Below are positions 17,366-26,616 of a stretch of DNA of 64,000 bases, one piece after another. A model generated the notes under the pieces. That model was not told the DNA's origin, ran no database searches, and saw only the letters and a list, made by a program, of their open reading frames with translations. Both the position numbers and the translations under genes were made by a program. Source of the stretch: Novipirellula herctigrandis (GTDB lineage: Bacteria > Planctomycetota > Planctomycetia > Pirellulales > Pirellulaceae); assembly GCA_007859835.1 (NCBI GenBank), contig SJPJ01000002.1, positions 697,278 to 761,277 of the forward strand, read 5' to 3'. How positions within the stretch are numbered: position 1 is the first letter of the stretch; each line of letters starts with the position of its first letter.

Positions 17366-18138
17366 TGCTTCTTCCCCTTTGGTTTTCGTCCAGCCAATAT
17401 TTGCACCACATGCATCACTTCAATCGGGTCTTTCTGCCTGCGGATCAAGCCTTGAAGGTGCATCAAACAACTCATATCGGCCGAAACAATCACTTCACTG
17501 CCCGAAGCGACATGATCGGCCACACGGTCACGTCCCATCGCTGCCGAGACATCCGGTTCATTGACCGCAAAGGTCCCGCCGAAACCACAACATTCGTCAC
17601 TTCGGCTCAAATCACAAATCTCGATATCCTTCACGAAATCCAACAAATCACGGACTTTGTTGTTGCGTGGCGTCATGTTCTCGCTGCTTGGCCCGAGTCG
17701 CAATTCGCGTAGTCCATGGCAACTTTGATGCAACGAAACTTTGTGAGGAAAATGAACATCTTGTCCATCAATTTTCAGTTCCGATAGGTGCAACTCGTCA
17801 ACGAGGTATTCGCACAAATCGAATGTTCGAGTTTTGACATGCTCGAACGCCGCATCCTCTTTCGCGAAATATTCGTCGTAATGATTGCGCACCATCGAAG
17901 TGCAGGACCCCGATGGGCAAACGATGGCATCGTAGGGAGCGAAAATATCCACGAACCGACGTGCGACTGGAGCACAATCGGCAGTACAACCGGTGTTAGC
18001 CATCGGTTGGCCACAACACGTTTGGTCTTCGGGGAAAGCGACGTCGACGCCAAGACGCTCGAGGATTTCAAGCGTCGCGATTGCCACATCAGGATAGAAT
18101 TGGTCCAAGTAGCAGGGGACAAAAAGTGCAACGGTCAT
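17362..18138 (-). CDS. lutA: Cysteine-rich LutA-like subunit of L-lactate dehydrogenase complex
   Basis: 258 residues with two CCG-domain motifs: CCGQPMANTGC in the N-terminal half and ECCGFGGTFAV in the C-terminal half, the pattern of GlpC/LutA/YkgE proteins. CPSGSC lies between them. It starts the lutA-lutB-lutC operon. The order and the ATGA overlaps match the known L-lactate utilisation operon. No lactate permease or LutR regulator is adjacent. A glycolate-oxidase-type role is less likely because no FAD-subunit gene is nearby. Confidence 0.95.
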   Translation of the reverse strand: MTVALFVPCYLDQFYPDVAIATLEILERLGVDVAFPEDQTCCGQPMANTGCTADCAPVARRFVDIFAPYDAIVCPSGSCTSMVRNHYDEYFAKEDAAFEHVKTRTFDLCEYLVDELHLSELKIDGQDVHFPHKVSLHQSCHGLRELRLGPSSENMTPRNNKVRDLLDFVKDIEICDLSRSDECCGFGGTFAVNEPDVSAAMGRDRVADHVASGSEVIVSADMSCLMHLQGLIRRQKDPIEVMHVVQILAGRKPKGKKQ

Positions 18139-18215
18139 TCACGATTATCCGCGGAGATACATTTCAGTGTTGCATCACAGTATAACCGCAAAAATTTGAC
18201 GCAATACCCGGACAA

Positions 18216-18908
18216 CTAAGCTGCTTTGGCCGCCGCGAAACACTGAGTTGCGACATGGGCATCCACTGTCGGATAGATTCGCGGAGCAATGCGTCTTTCG
18301 CAGGTGCTGATCCAACGGCGAATCCGCTTGATGCTCGGCAGTCGGCGTCCACGCAATAATTTGCGTCCTGAACTGCTTTCGGCAAATCGCTGTAAATCCC
18401 GGTACAACATAATCGGGGACTCCACAGCCAAGCCACGAATGCTGCGTCTGTGAATACTGATTAGCAACATCGCATCACGTGGCATCATGCCAGGAACGGT
18501 CGCTGCGAACCGAATCGCTTGGCGGTATCGTTTCAGAATTCGGATCGATTTTTTCGGTGAATTGAATTTGGTAGCCAGACTTTTCAAGTCAACCGTCACC
18601 AAATCGCCGGCAGTAGTGATGCCCATGTCACACAATTGTTGACAACGCGCTTCCGGAAAAAGCTTCATGTGGTCAAGTTGCTGGCTCAGCATCCATTCGC
18701 GATGGTTTCGCGTTGGCACCCCGATAGAGGGCGTCTCCGCTGAGGATGCCGAGGGGACGCTTTGACGCAGTGTTGGTGTTTGCGATGGCCGATTGACGAG
18801 GGGCCGGTTCAAATGAGCGAACAAAACGACGTGATCGGGTGAATGGAGATCAACCGGTACGGGTGCTTGATGCGACCGTGAAATCAGACGTAGAAAAGTA
18901 CGTAGCAT
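18216..18908 (-). CDS. Hypothetical protein with helix-hairpin-helix-like segment (DUF4332-like)
   Basis: 230 residues from the ATG at 18908; an in-frame ATG 18 codons upstream is also possible. The first 85 residues are Pro/Ser-rich and poorly ordered. The rest is basic and helical. ARCQQLCDMGITTAGDLVTVD resembles the hairpin of DUF4332 proteins, which are related to helix-hairpin-helix DNA-binding folds. RRSIRGLAVESPIMLYRDLQRFAESSSG could be a second copy. I do not know its function; nucleic-acid binding is a guess from fold and charge. It stands alone upstream of lutA on the same strand. Confidence 0.75.
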   Translation of the reverse strand: MLRTFLRLISRSHQAPVPVDLHSPDHVVLFAHLNRPLVNRPSQTPTLRQSVPSASSAETPSIGVPTRNHREWMLSQQLDHMKLFPEARCQQLCDMGITTAGDLVTVDLKSLATKFNSPKKSIRILKRYRQAIRFAATVPGMMPRDAMLLISIHRRSIRGLAVESPIMLYRDLQRFAESSSGRKLLRGRRLPSIKRIRRWISTCERRIAPRIYPTVDAHVATQCFAAAKAA

Positions 18909-19260
18909 AGTGGTTTCCCGAGTGAGAAAGAGAAGAGATGGTGGGACACTCGAAATCACCAAATAACGAACCGGAGTGAGCGAACGCCATAGCGATTTTC
19001 AAAAAAAGCGTTCGTTTGGCTCAAGAAAACTCATGCCCTCAGTTCAGGCTTCTTGGGATCACCCAGTTCTGACCGATGGGGATGATTTGTGCACACCCTA
19101 ACGGTGAGCGTTCCACGGGTCGATCATGGGATCCCTGCTCACACAACTCGACGCGTTCCAAGTTGCGATCTGCAGGTTCCCCGTTGCGATCTGCAGGCAA
19201 AGAGGTAGAGTATTCGGCCTTCACCCCCATTGTGATTTCCTCAAAAACACCTCGATCCAG
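18909..19260. other. Intergenic region with a duplicated 15-mer
   Basis: Divergent gap of about 350 bases. The 15-mer GTTGCGATCTGCAGG occurs at 19162-19176 and again at 19183-19197, 21 bases (two helical turns) apart, upstream of the EamA transporter gene. That spacing fits tandem binding sites but could be chance duplication. No gene was recognised. Confidence 0.5.
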
Positions 19261-20160
19261 ATGGGGCAACCCTCAGCATCCAAACGCGATTTCGTGAAAC
19301 TCCACTTCATTATTTTGATGTGGGGATTTACCGGTGTTTTGGGCGAGTTAATTGATCTTCCCGCAATCGAATTGGTTTGGTTTCGTTGCATCATCGCAGC
19401 CGTGACCCTCGGGCTGATGCTGCGTCATCGCATTGGGATCAATGCATCGGATAGAATTCGACTTGGTTTGATCGGGTTCTTGATTGGGCTGCACTGGGTC
19501 CTATTTTTCTTGGCCGTCAAGATTGCCAACGTGTCGGTGTGTATGGTCGGGATGGCAACCGTCTCTTTGTGGACAGCGATTTTGGAGCCAATGATGCTGC
19601 CCACCGCAAGATTTCGGCGGGGCGATTTCGTTTTTGGCTTGCTAATCATTTTGGCCGTGACAGTGATTGTTCACAGCGAACTAGACCAATCGGTCGGTTT
19701 TGCGGTCGCGATTGGTTCGGCAATTGTCGCAGCAACCTTTTCGATCCTGAACAGTCCTTTTGCTCAACGATTGGACCACCGTGTAATCGCGTTTTACGAA
19801 ATGATTGGAGCGGCGATCTTTTGCGGACTTTGTTTGCCGATTTCGGCACTGTGGCTTAGCGAAGGACGTGGACTCGATCTGCGACCGAGCGTCACCGATT
19901 GGCTCTACCTCGTTATCCTCGCCGTGGTTTGCACCGTATACGCCTATAGCCAATATGTCGAACTGCTGAAACGAATGAGTGTCTTTACAATCAATTTCGC
20001 CAACAACTTGGAACCCGTCTACGGGATGTTGATGGGAGCGTTGCTGTTCGCGGACTATCGATCCTTGGGCGTTGGCTTTTACGTCGGAGCAACCGCAATC
20101 GGTATCTTGGTGCTGCTGCACACCGGACTTTCACGTCGCAAACCAGTTGCGGTAAACTAA
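19261..20160 (+). CDS. EamA/DMT-family transporter
   Basis: 299 residues from the ATG at 19261, chosen because the first membrane helix (FVKLHFIILMWGFTGVLGEL) follows directly; an in-frame ATG at 19126 adds 45 polar residues with no domain match. About ten hydrophobic helices in two five-helix halves are visible, the drug/metabolite transporter plan. The second half includes VCTVYAYSQYVELLKRMSVFT, then NFANNLEPVYGMLMGALLF, a conserved EamA motif. Substrate unknown; relatives export amino acids, sugars or metabolites. Confidence 0.9.
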   Translation: MGQPSASKRDFVKLHFIILMWGFTGVLGELIDLPAIELVWFRCIIAAVTLGLMLRHRIGINASDRIRLGLIGFLIGLHWVLFFLAVKIANVSVCMVGMATVSLWTAILEPMMLPTARFRRGDFVFGLLIILAVTVIVHSELDQSVGFAVAIGSAIVAATFSILNSPFAQRLDHRVIAFYEMIGAAIFCGLCLPISALWLSEGRGLDLRPSVTDWLYLVILAVVCTVYAYSQYVELLKRMSVFTINFANNLEPVYGMLMGALLFADYRSLGVGFYVGATAIGILVLLHTGLSRRKPVAVN

Positions 20161-20314
20161 AGACGGAAGGATTCGGGCGCGGCTTTTGCAAGCCAACTGG
20201 ATGATAGTGGTCTGTTGCGCCAGATAAGCGACTTGAACACCTCACCAACGGGGAATAGAACTCGCAAATGATAAGTTCACAACTGAAAAGCTATCCTCGC
20301 CCCATAAACCACCA

Positions 20315-21529
20315 ATGACCATTCTAGCGGGACAATTGCTTTTACCTTCCGAATCGACCAACGAAGCGGTCGCGCGTCCGGGTTTTATCCGCATCAAAGA
20401 CGAACAAATCGTGGAAGTCGTCGAAGGCGAAATTCCCAGCACCGCAGACTACTCGAATCCTCACGCGTTAATCTGCCCTGGATTTATCGACACGCATCTT
20501 CATCTGCCCCAATTCAACATCATTGGTGCGCATTCGTTACCTTTGTTGAAATGGCTGTCCGATGTTACGTTCGTTTCCGAACAGCGTTGGGAGGATTCGA
20601 CGTATGCCAAACACATGACTTGTGATGTACTGCGTCAGCTACTTGCGGTCGGTACGACAAGCTTCTGTGCCTATGGATCGGTTCATCATCAAGCGACGCT
20701 GGAGGCTTTGAAGGTGGCTCGCGACATCGGTTTCCGTGGCGCTATCGGCCAAGTATTGATGGATCGAAACGCCCCTAAAACACTTTGCTACAATCCAACA
20801 CAATTGATCGAAGAAGCCGCAATCACGCTTGAACAATTTGCTCCGAATGACTGTATGGTGGCGGCTGTAACACCTCGATTTGCGATTAGCTGTTCAGCCA
20901 AATTGCTTAGCGATGCCGGTAAGTTGGCTCAACGCTCCGACGCGATCATTCAAACTCACTTGGCTGAAAGTGTTAATGAATGCAAGCATGTTTCTCAGCT
21001 CTTTGATGGGATGAGTTATGTCGATGTCTATCGTACAAGCGGTTTGTTGAATGCTCGAAGTTTGCTTGGTCACGGCATTCATCTTAACGATCAAGACCGA
21101 AAAACACTTTCGGACGAAAATGCTGTGATCGCCCATTGCCCAACCGCAAATTCCTTTTTGCGTTCGGGAACAATGAATCGCCGTAAGCTTGCCGCAAATT
21201 CCGTGCGTGTGGTGCTCGGCAGCGATATCGGAGCAGGCTACGAACGCAGTATGGTGAGAGTTGGCCGGGCGATGATTGAAGCGGCTGCATCGATCGGCGA
21301 TTTCATCCCATCTACGGCGTCGGCATGGTATGACATCACCGCAGGAGCTGCGAATGTGTTGGGGTGGCCGGATGTTGGCAGTCTCGTTCCCGACTCACGC
21401 GCCGATGTGCTTCTGATTGAACCGGATATTGGTTGGCTTGATTCACCTGTCGATCCGCTTTCAATGCTGATGTTCGCGTGGGATGATCGCTGGATCAAAC
21501 GAACCTACCTGAGAGGGCAAATGGTCTGA
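20315..21529 (+). CDS. guaD: Guanine deaminase-like amidohydrolase
   Basis: 404 residues of the metallo-amidohydrolase fold. Metal ligands are visible in PGFIDTHLHLPQ (His 61 and His 63), THLAES, LGHGIHLND and GSDIGAG (Asp). HLHLPQ and the TTSFCAYGSVHHQA segment fit guanine deaminases, which turn guanine into xanthine. Typical enzymes are about 430-440 residues, so this one is slightly short. No purine genes are adjacent. An alternative is another purine or ureide amidohydrolase (chlorohydrolase group). Confidence 0.85.
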   Translation: MTILAGQLLLPSESTNEAVARPGFIRIKDEQIVEVVEGEIPSTADYSNPHALICPGFIDTHLHLPQFNIIGAHSLPLLKWLSDVTFVSEQRWEDSTYAKHMTCDVLRQLLAVGTTSFCAYGSVHHQATLEALKVARDIGFRGAIGQVLMDRNAPKTLCYNPTQLIEEAAITLEQFAPNDCMVAAVTPRFAISCSAKLLSDAGKLAQRSDAIIQTHLAESVNECKHVSQLFDGMSYVDVYRTSGLLNARSLLGHGIHLNDQDRKTLSDENAVIAHCPTANSFLRSGTMNRRKLAANSVRVVLGSDIGAGYERSMVRVGRAMIEAAASIGDFIPSTASAWYDITAGAANVLGWPDVGSLVPDSRADVLLIEPDIGWLDSPVDPLSMLMFAWDDRWIKRTYLRGQMV

Positions 21530-21545
21530 GACGCCATCGCGAAGA

Positions 21546-22202
21546 CTAATCGGCGTAGTTTGGATAATAGCCGTCATAGTAGGGTGCAGAAGGGTAAGCA
21601 GTGCCCGCCCCAAACGGATACGGATTCAACGAACCAGCATCAACAGGAGTGTTGTTGCCACGACGACGCTCACTGGGCCAATCATGATCACCACTAATTG
21701 GCCCTTGTCCGGAGCCGGGATAATCGTGTCCGGAGCCGGGATAATTGTGTCCGGAGCCGGGATAATCGTGTCCGGATTCTGGGTGATTGCGTGACGGCTT
21801 GCCATGCTTGGGATACCCAACGCTTCCACCTGCTCCGCCATAAAAATTTGGACCCAGATTGAGGCCAGCATAGGGAGCCCCCCAATTCGGATAGGGGGTA
21901 CTATAGGGGCGATACGGAAAGCGCCATTCGCCGTAGGGTCTAACCGGTGGTCCCCAAGATTCGACGCGATGATAATTGTCGGCTGATTGTCCGTAGGCCA
22001 ACGTGCTCCGCATGTGCGTGTAGCCGCTGGTTTGAAAATCCGATACCGCTAAGGTCGTCGGCGCGGCGATCGGTTGGTACTGAGCCACCCGCTGAAACGT
22101 CATCGGATCATGCGTATACGTGCTCGGCAACGTCAACCAGTCGGCTCCGAAGCTAACGGTTGCAATCGCGAGGCTCAGCAAGGTAAAAACGGCGTTCTGC
22201 AT
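21546..22202 (-). CDS. Secreted Pro/Gly/Tyr-rich protein with tandem heptads
   Basis: 218 residues from the ATG at 22202, where the signal peptide (MQNAVFTLLSLAIATVSFGA) begins; an ATG at 22262 adds 20 charged residues. The mature protein is rich in Pro, Tyr, Gly and Asn. It has a WGPPVRPYGEWRFPYRPYSTPYP region and then heptads of PGSGHDY/PGSGHNY. No domain was recognised. Its composition suggests an extended envelope or matrix protein; this is inference. It converges on guaD with a 16-base gap. Confidence 0.75.
   Translation of the reverse strand: MQNAVFTLLSLAIATVSFGADWLTLPSTYTHDPMTFQRVAQYQPIAAPTTLAVSDFQTSGYTHMRSTLAYGQSADNYHRVESWGPPVRPYGEWRFPYRPYSTPYPNWGAPYAGLNLGPNFYGGAGGSVGYPKHGKPSRNHPESGHDYPGSGHNYPGSGHDYPGSGQGPISGDHDWPSERRRGNNTPVDAGSLNPYPFGAGTAYPSAPYYDGYYPNYAD
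21709..21792 (-). repeat. 21-bp tandem repeat coding for PGSGHDY
   Basis: Three near-perfect units of CCGGAGCCGGGATAATCGTGT (plus strand) at 21709-21771, with one T/C change in the second. A fourth diverged unit runs to 21792. They encode heptads in the secreted protein; copy number probably varies between strains. Confidence 0.9.
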
Positions 22203-22290
22203 AAACGCCAAAATAGTTCGCGTTTGTTCCTCGCGCCGAGAAATCGAAAAAATCTCACGCAAAATTCCGCAGATACCCTGCGCAGAACCC

Positions 22291-23328
22291 CTACAACCGG
22301 CGTAGCCCGTCTTCGGTCATCGGTGTCGGAATCTCGGCATCAAGCTCATCGATCCTTGCTAGTGTCTCGGCATCGAGGATCAAATCCTTTGCCTCAAGCG
22401 ATTCTGACAACTGTTCGGTACTGGTCGCACCAATGATTGTCGAGGCAACAAAGTCATGTTGCCGACTCCACGCAACCGACAATGCCGTAACACTAACGCC
22501 AATGGATGCTGCAATGTCGCCAAGTCGACGTGCCGTTTCAACCGACCGTTCGTTGACGAACCGCTGAGCCATCCTCTTTTGCCTCGGTTCGCCGGTCAAC
22601 AAATAATCAGTGAACCGTGCTCCCGACGGCGGCCCCTCGTTATATTTACCCGTTAACACGCCACCACCGAGCGGTGAATAGGGCAACAGACTCAGATTCT
22701 CTCGCCTCAGTACTTGCGCCAATTCACTTTCGCAGCGGCGATTGATCAAGCTAAAGTTATTCTGCACGGTCTCATATCGGTCGAGCCCTTCGATTTCGGC
22801 CGCTCGCAAACTCTTCATCACCCCCCAACAGGTTTCATTGCTACAGCCGATTACGCGGACTTTTCCCATATCGCGAAGTTCCGTCAGAGTCCCCAGGACT
22901 TCTTCGTAGGGGAGGCCGTGGTCGGGCCAATGGATTTGGTAGAGATCGATATAATCGGTGCCCAACCGAGTGAGCGAAGTATCGCATGCTCGGATAATCT
23001 GGTGTCGATCGATCGATGCCTTGCCAAGACGAACCGGTGAACAGAACCAACCGTGCGAGGGGCCGGTTACTTTAGACGCGACAATAACCGACTCGCGAGG
23101 CTTGCCCTTAAGCCAACGGCCAAAAATTTGTTCGGTTAAACCGACGGTGTCTTTACTAGGTGGCACGGGGTAAATTTCTGCTGCATCAAAGAAATCGATG
23201 CCTGCCTCGTATGCTAGGTCACAAATTCCATGACTGGATTTTTCATCGCATTGGCTGCCGAACGTCATCGTGCCCATACAAATGTCGGTCACGTAAACAC
23301 CACTGCTGCCTAATCGTCGTTTTTCCAT
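22291..23328 (-). CDS. Aldo/keto reductase, Tas-like
   Basis: 345 residues from the ATG at 23328. The catalytic tetrad is complete: Asp 48 and Tyr 53 (FDAAEIYPVPP), Lys 86 (ASKV) and His 133 (QIHWPD). The YPVPPSKDTVGLTEQ stretch, the SNET segment and the C-terminal ASTIIGATSTEQL NADPH-binding block match E. coli Tas (YgdS). The physiological substrate is unknown; the family reduces aldehydes and ketones with NADPH. It is a single gene with a gap of about 170 bases to the divergent esterase. Confidence 0.93.
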   Translation of the reverse strand: MEKRRLGSSGVYVTDICMGTMTFGSQCDEKSSHGICDLAYEAGIDFFDAAEIYPVPPSKDTVGLTEQIFGRWLKGKPRESVIVASKVTGPSHGWFCSPVRLGKASIDRHQIIRACDTSLTRLGTDYIDLYQIHWPDHGLPYEEVLGTLTELRDMGKVRVIGCSNETCWGVMKSLRAAEIEGLDRYETVQNNFSLINRRCESELAQVLRRENLSLLPYSPLGGGVLTGKYNEGPPSGARFTDYLLTGEPRQKRMAQRFVNERSVETARRLGDIAASIGVSVTALSVAWSRQHDFVASTIIGATSTEQLSESLEAKDLILDAETLARIDELDAEIPTPMTEDGLRRL

Positions 23329-23498
23329 TGTCAAATCTTGCTTGGTCGAATTGGGTTGGTACCTGAAGGCCACCATCTTTTGCGTTTCGCTGAGAAATTC
23401 AAGCCCACACGAAAAAATCTCCTGTTGCTGCTAGAATAGTGAGTCCTCGCGTGGACCTTCCCTGATTTCCTATCCGCCCACCACCCCCAACACGATTC

Positions 23499-24410
23499 AT
23501 GCGTCCGCTTCCTTTCAGTCGCTGTTTAGCTTGCCTAACGATTTGTCTTGGCTTGATTGCGGTAGCACGTACACCCATCGGCGCCGAGGATTACATTCAC
23601 GGTCCGGACTCGATGCGTATCGACACGGTTCCGAAAGGCAGAGTGACGCAACATGAGTGGTCGGAGAGCGTCGTCTTTGCCGGAACCAAACGCCGCTACA
23701 GCGTTTATATCCCGGCCCAATACGACGGCTCGAAACCAGCCGCATTGATGGTGTTTCAAGATGGACACGCATTTGAGGGTCCTAAAGGTGATTTCCGCGT
23801 CCCCATTGTGTTTGACAATTTGATCGCAAAGGGGGACATACCGATCACGATCGCAGTGATGATTGATCCAGGCCACCGTGGCGATTTGCCACCTAAGCGA
23901 GGCTGGTCACCGAGACCGAATAACCGCAGCATTGAATACGACACGGTCAGCGGTGATTACGCTGAGTTTCTTCTGGCCGAGATTCTGCCTCAGGTGGAAA
24001 GGGAATACAAAATCACAAAGAATCCCGCCCTTCGGGCGATTTGTGGAAACAGCTCCGGTGGCATTTGTGCTTTTTCCGTTGCTTGGCATCGACCGGGTGC
24101 TTTCCAAAAAGTGCTTAGTCATATTGGCAGCTTTGTCGATTTACGAGGTGGACACAATTATCCGCCAATGATTCGAAAATCGGACAAGAAGCCGATTCGT
24201 GTTTTCCTGCAAGACGGCGAGAACGATTTAGACAATCAATTCGGCAATTGGCCGTTGGCAAATCAACAAATGGCCAAGGCATTGGCGTTTAAGCAGTACG
24301 ACTACAAGCTTGTTTTCGGTACCGAAGCTCATAACGGGAGACATGGCGGGGCGATTTTTCCCGATTCGCTACGATGGCTTTGGCGAGATTGGAAGGACGA
24401 AAGCTTTTAA
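23499..24410 (+). CDS. Secreted esterase, enterochelin-esterase/esterase-D-like alpha/beta hydrolase
   Basis: 303 residues. A signal peptide (about 1-29) is visible. The alpha/beta hydrolase core has LMVFQDGHAF, MIDPGH and the nucleophile elbow GNSSG with Ser 185. The catalytic Asp probably lies in FLQDGENDLDN and the His near EAHNGRHGG. This is the PF00756 putative esterase plan, shared by Fes-like and carbohydrate acetyl or feruloyl esterases. With a secreted GH51 enzyme elsewhere in the window, plant or algal polysaccharide de-esterification is as plausible as a siderophore role. The next gene starts 5 bases after its stop, so the two are probably co-transcribed. Confidence 0.88.
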   Translation: MRPLPFSRCLACLTICLGLIAVARTPIGAEDYIHGPDSMRIDTVPKGRVTQHEWSESVVFAGTKRRYSVYIPAQYDGSKPAALMVFQDGHAFEGPKGDFRVPIVFDNLIAKGDIPITIAVMIDPGHRGDLPPKRGWSPRPNNRSIEYDTVSGDYAEFLLAEILPQVEREYKITKNPALRAICGNSSGGICAFSVAWHRPGAFQKVLSHIGSFVDLRGGHNYPPMIRKSDKKPIRVFLQDGENDLDNQFGNWPLANQQMAKALAFKQYDYKLVFGTEAHNGRHGGAIFPDSLRWLWRDWKDESF

Positions 24411-24415
24411 ACCTC

Positions 24416-25576
24416 ATGCCCGACGGCTCCATGTATTCGACTGACATTCGCTTCTCGGTCCCCTTTGTCCATCGCTTGCGTACGACAACGGATGTCGCCG
24501 GAGAAGATTTCCCGACGCTGCTCGATGTTCTAGAAAGCAGTGACGACGCCAATGCGCGGGTCCTTTTGGTTGCTGAACAGTCATTGGTTCGATCGAGCGA
24601 CAGGATGAAACGAATTGAATCCAAGCTGATCGCTTCGCAACGCGTCGACTTAGTCAATTCGCTGCATGTTATCGAAGGCGGCGAGACAATCAAGAATTCC
24701 TACGTGGGTGTCGAGTCCATTTTGAAGGCGATTCATAGCGGAAATCTCGATCGGCGCAGCTACGTTATTGCGGTCGGTGGTGGCGCAATGCTTGACGCGG
24801 TCGGCTACGCCGCCGCCATAGCTCATCGCGGCATTCGCTTGGTAAGGCTACCAACGACGACACTTGCGCAGGCTGATTCAGGAGTGGGCGTAAAAAACGC
24901 AATCAACTACTTCGGCAAAAAAAATTGGATCGGAACCTTTGCGGTTCCCTGGGCCGTGATCAACGATTCCAAGCTACTTGAAACCCTGCCGCATCGTGAC
25001 TACCGCAGCGGTTTTAGCGAAGCGGTAAAGGTGGCGTTACTTAAAGACGCAACGGAGTTGGGCTGGCTGGAACAAAATAGTGCAAAGATTGTAGCCCGAG
25101 AGAGAACGGCCTCCGCGCGAGCGATTCATCGTTCGTGCCAATTGCATGTGCGACATATCACCGAAGGCGGCGATCCGTTCGAAATGCAAGAAGCCCGACC
25201 GCTCGATTTCGGTCATTGGTCGGCGCATAAACTCGAGGCACTTGCGGGCTATGAAATTCGCCACGGAGAAGCGGTGGCGATCGGAGTAGCTATTGATTGT
25301 TTGTATTCCGCTGAAAAAATTGGTTTGCCCGAAGCTGATGCGAACCGAGTGATCACGTGTTTGCAATCGCTTGGGATCACGCTTTGGCACCCATCACTGC
25401 AATCGGTTGATGAGTTAATGGAGGGCTTGGAAGAATTCCGCCAACACCTCGGGGGACGTTTAACCGTTACAATGTTGAGAGGAATTGGAGCCCCCGTCAA
25501 CGTCCACCAAATTGATTCCAGCGCTATGAAGAATGCGATTGAAACATTGAAAAACCGGGTAGGCTTGCCAACCTGA
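24416..25576 (+). CDS. Sugar-phosphate cyclase of the 3-dehydroquinate synthase superfamily, EboD-like
   Basis: 386 residues from the ATG at 24416, five bases after the esterase stop; an ATG at 24374 would overlap the esterase. The N-terminal STDIRFSVPFVHRLRTTTDV is typical of EboD rather than AroB. Core motifs are VGGGAMLDAVGYAAA (NAD site), RLPTTTLAQADSGVGVKNAIN, FSEAVKVALLKD, RPLDFGHWSAHKLE and RHGEAVAIG with metal-binding His. EboD occurs in eboABCDEF clusters for eustigmatophyte/cyanobacterial-type export systems; no other ebo gene is seen here. The product is unknown. It could be annotated as 3-dehydroquinate synthase, but its context is not the shikimate pathway. Confidence 0.82.
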   Translation: MPDGSMYSTDIRFSVPFVHRLRTTTDVAGEDFPTLLDVLESSDDANARVLLVAEQSLVRSSDRMKRIESKLIASQRVDLVNSLHVIEGGETIKNSYVGVESILKAIHSGNLDRRSYVIAVGGGAMLDAVGYAAAIAHRGIRLVRLPTTTLAQADSGVGVKNAINYFGKKNWIGTFAVPWAVINDSKLLETLPHRDYRSGFSEAVKVALLKDATELGWLEQNSAKIVARERTASARAIHRSCQLHVRHITEGGDPFEMQEARPLDFGHWSAHKLEALAGYEIRHGEAVAIGVAIDCLYSAEKIGLPEADANRVITCLQSLGITLWHPSLQSVDELMEGLEEFRQHLGGRLTVTMLRGIGAPVNVHQIDSSAMKNAIETLKNRVGLPT

Positions 25577-25652
25577 TGTTGGCATTCAACCCCGAAAATC
25601 CAACGATTATCGTTCGCTACAATTCTCCACTTCCATTACAACGGGCCCCCTC

Positions 25653-26600
25653 ATGAAATACGCTATTGTTCTACTTGCCTTTTCGATCGTCGGTTGCAGT
25701 TCCGAACCAACGACTTCGCCGGATGTGGCGAAACCGTCCCCTGAAAAGGTTACGAATGAAACAGCGGACACCATTGAACAAATCGAATCGTTGGCACAAA
25801 AAGTCACACGCGACAAAAATGGGGCGGTGACCCAAATCGACTTCCGTGGTTCGATTGTCGGCAACGAAGATTTGGCTTTACTGAAAGGACTACCGAATCT
25901 AAAGGTGCTTAAGTTTTCTGGCAAGGAAGCTAGTTGCACGGTTAACTCCGAAGGCATGTCGCTGATCGCAGAGCTTTCGAGCCTGAAAGTCCTCAGCCTC
26001 GATTTTCTCAAGATTGGTGACGAAGGCATCGCAAAACTGGCGGGACTTGGTAACCTTCGCGAACTTTACATGGCAAACATCGGCATAGGCAACGATGGGA
26101 TCAAGACAGTTTCCGAATTCTCGGAACTGCGAAAACTTCGAATTGCACAAAACGCTTTTGATGTGTCAGGGTTCAATTCGATCGCGAAATTGAGCAACCT
26201 CGAGGAGCTAGACATCAGCGAATGTGAAAAGCTTGATCACGGGGCGGGCGAATCGCTGGCGCAACTCAGCAAACTTAAGAAGCTAAATTTATGGAGAGTG
26301 AACCTCTCGGACGCAGGCATCAAGCCGCTAGAAAAACTCACTGCGATCGAATCGTTGAATCTCGACAACACCAGCTTGACTGACAAAGGCATGCCATCGC
26401 TCAGTGGTTTTGATAAACTAACTTTCTTGCACCTCGGTTCAACCAAAATTTCCAATGCTGGCTTAGTTCATCTTGAAGGACTTGCCAGTCTAAAAAACCT
26501 GATCGTCACTCGCACCAAAGTGGACCAGGAAGGGGTTGATCAATTGAAAGAGAAGTTACCCAACACCGAAATTCAACTGGAATACGTTTCTGGGAAATAA
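25653..26600 (+). CDS. Leucine-rich-repeat lipoprotein
   Basis: 315 residues. MKYAIVLLAFSIVGCSS is a lipoprotein signal with the lipidated Cys at 15. A short Thr/Pro/Glu linker follows, then about nine 24-residue leucine-rich repeats (patterns such as LPNLKVLKFSG, LSSLKVLSLDFLKIGDEGI, FDKLTFLHLGSTKISNAGL). Repeats of this KIxDxGIxxL type are common in planctomycete surface proteins and mediate binding. The partner is unknown. It may share a transcript with the DUF2238 gene 16 bases downstream. Confidence 0.88.
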   Translation: MKYAIVLLAFSIVGCSSEPTTSPDVAKPSPEKVTNETADTIEQIESLAQKVTRDKNGAVTQIDFRGSIVGNEDLALLKGLPNLKVLKFSGKEASCTVNSEGMSLIAELSSLKVLSLDFLKIGDEGIAKLAGLGNLRELYMANIGIGNDGIKTVSEFSELRKLRIAQNAFDVSGFNSIAKLSNLEELDISECEKLDHGAGESLAQLSKLKKLNLWRVNLSDAGIKPLEKLTAIESLNLDNTSLTDKGMPSLSGFDKLTFLHLGSTKISNAGLVHLEGLASLKNLIVTRTKVDQEGVDQLKEKLPNTEIQLEYVSGK

Positions 26601-26616
26601 CCGTAATCGGGGTACG

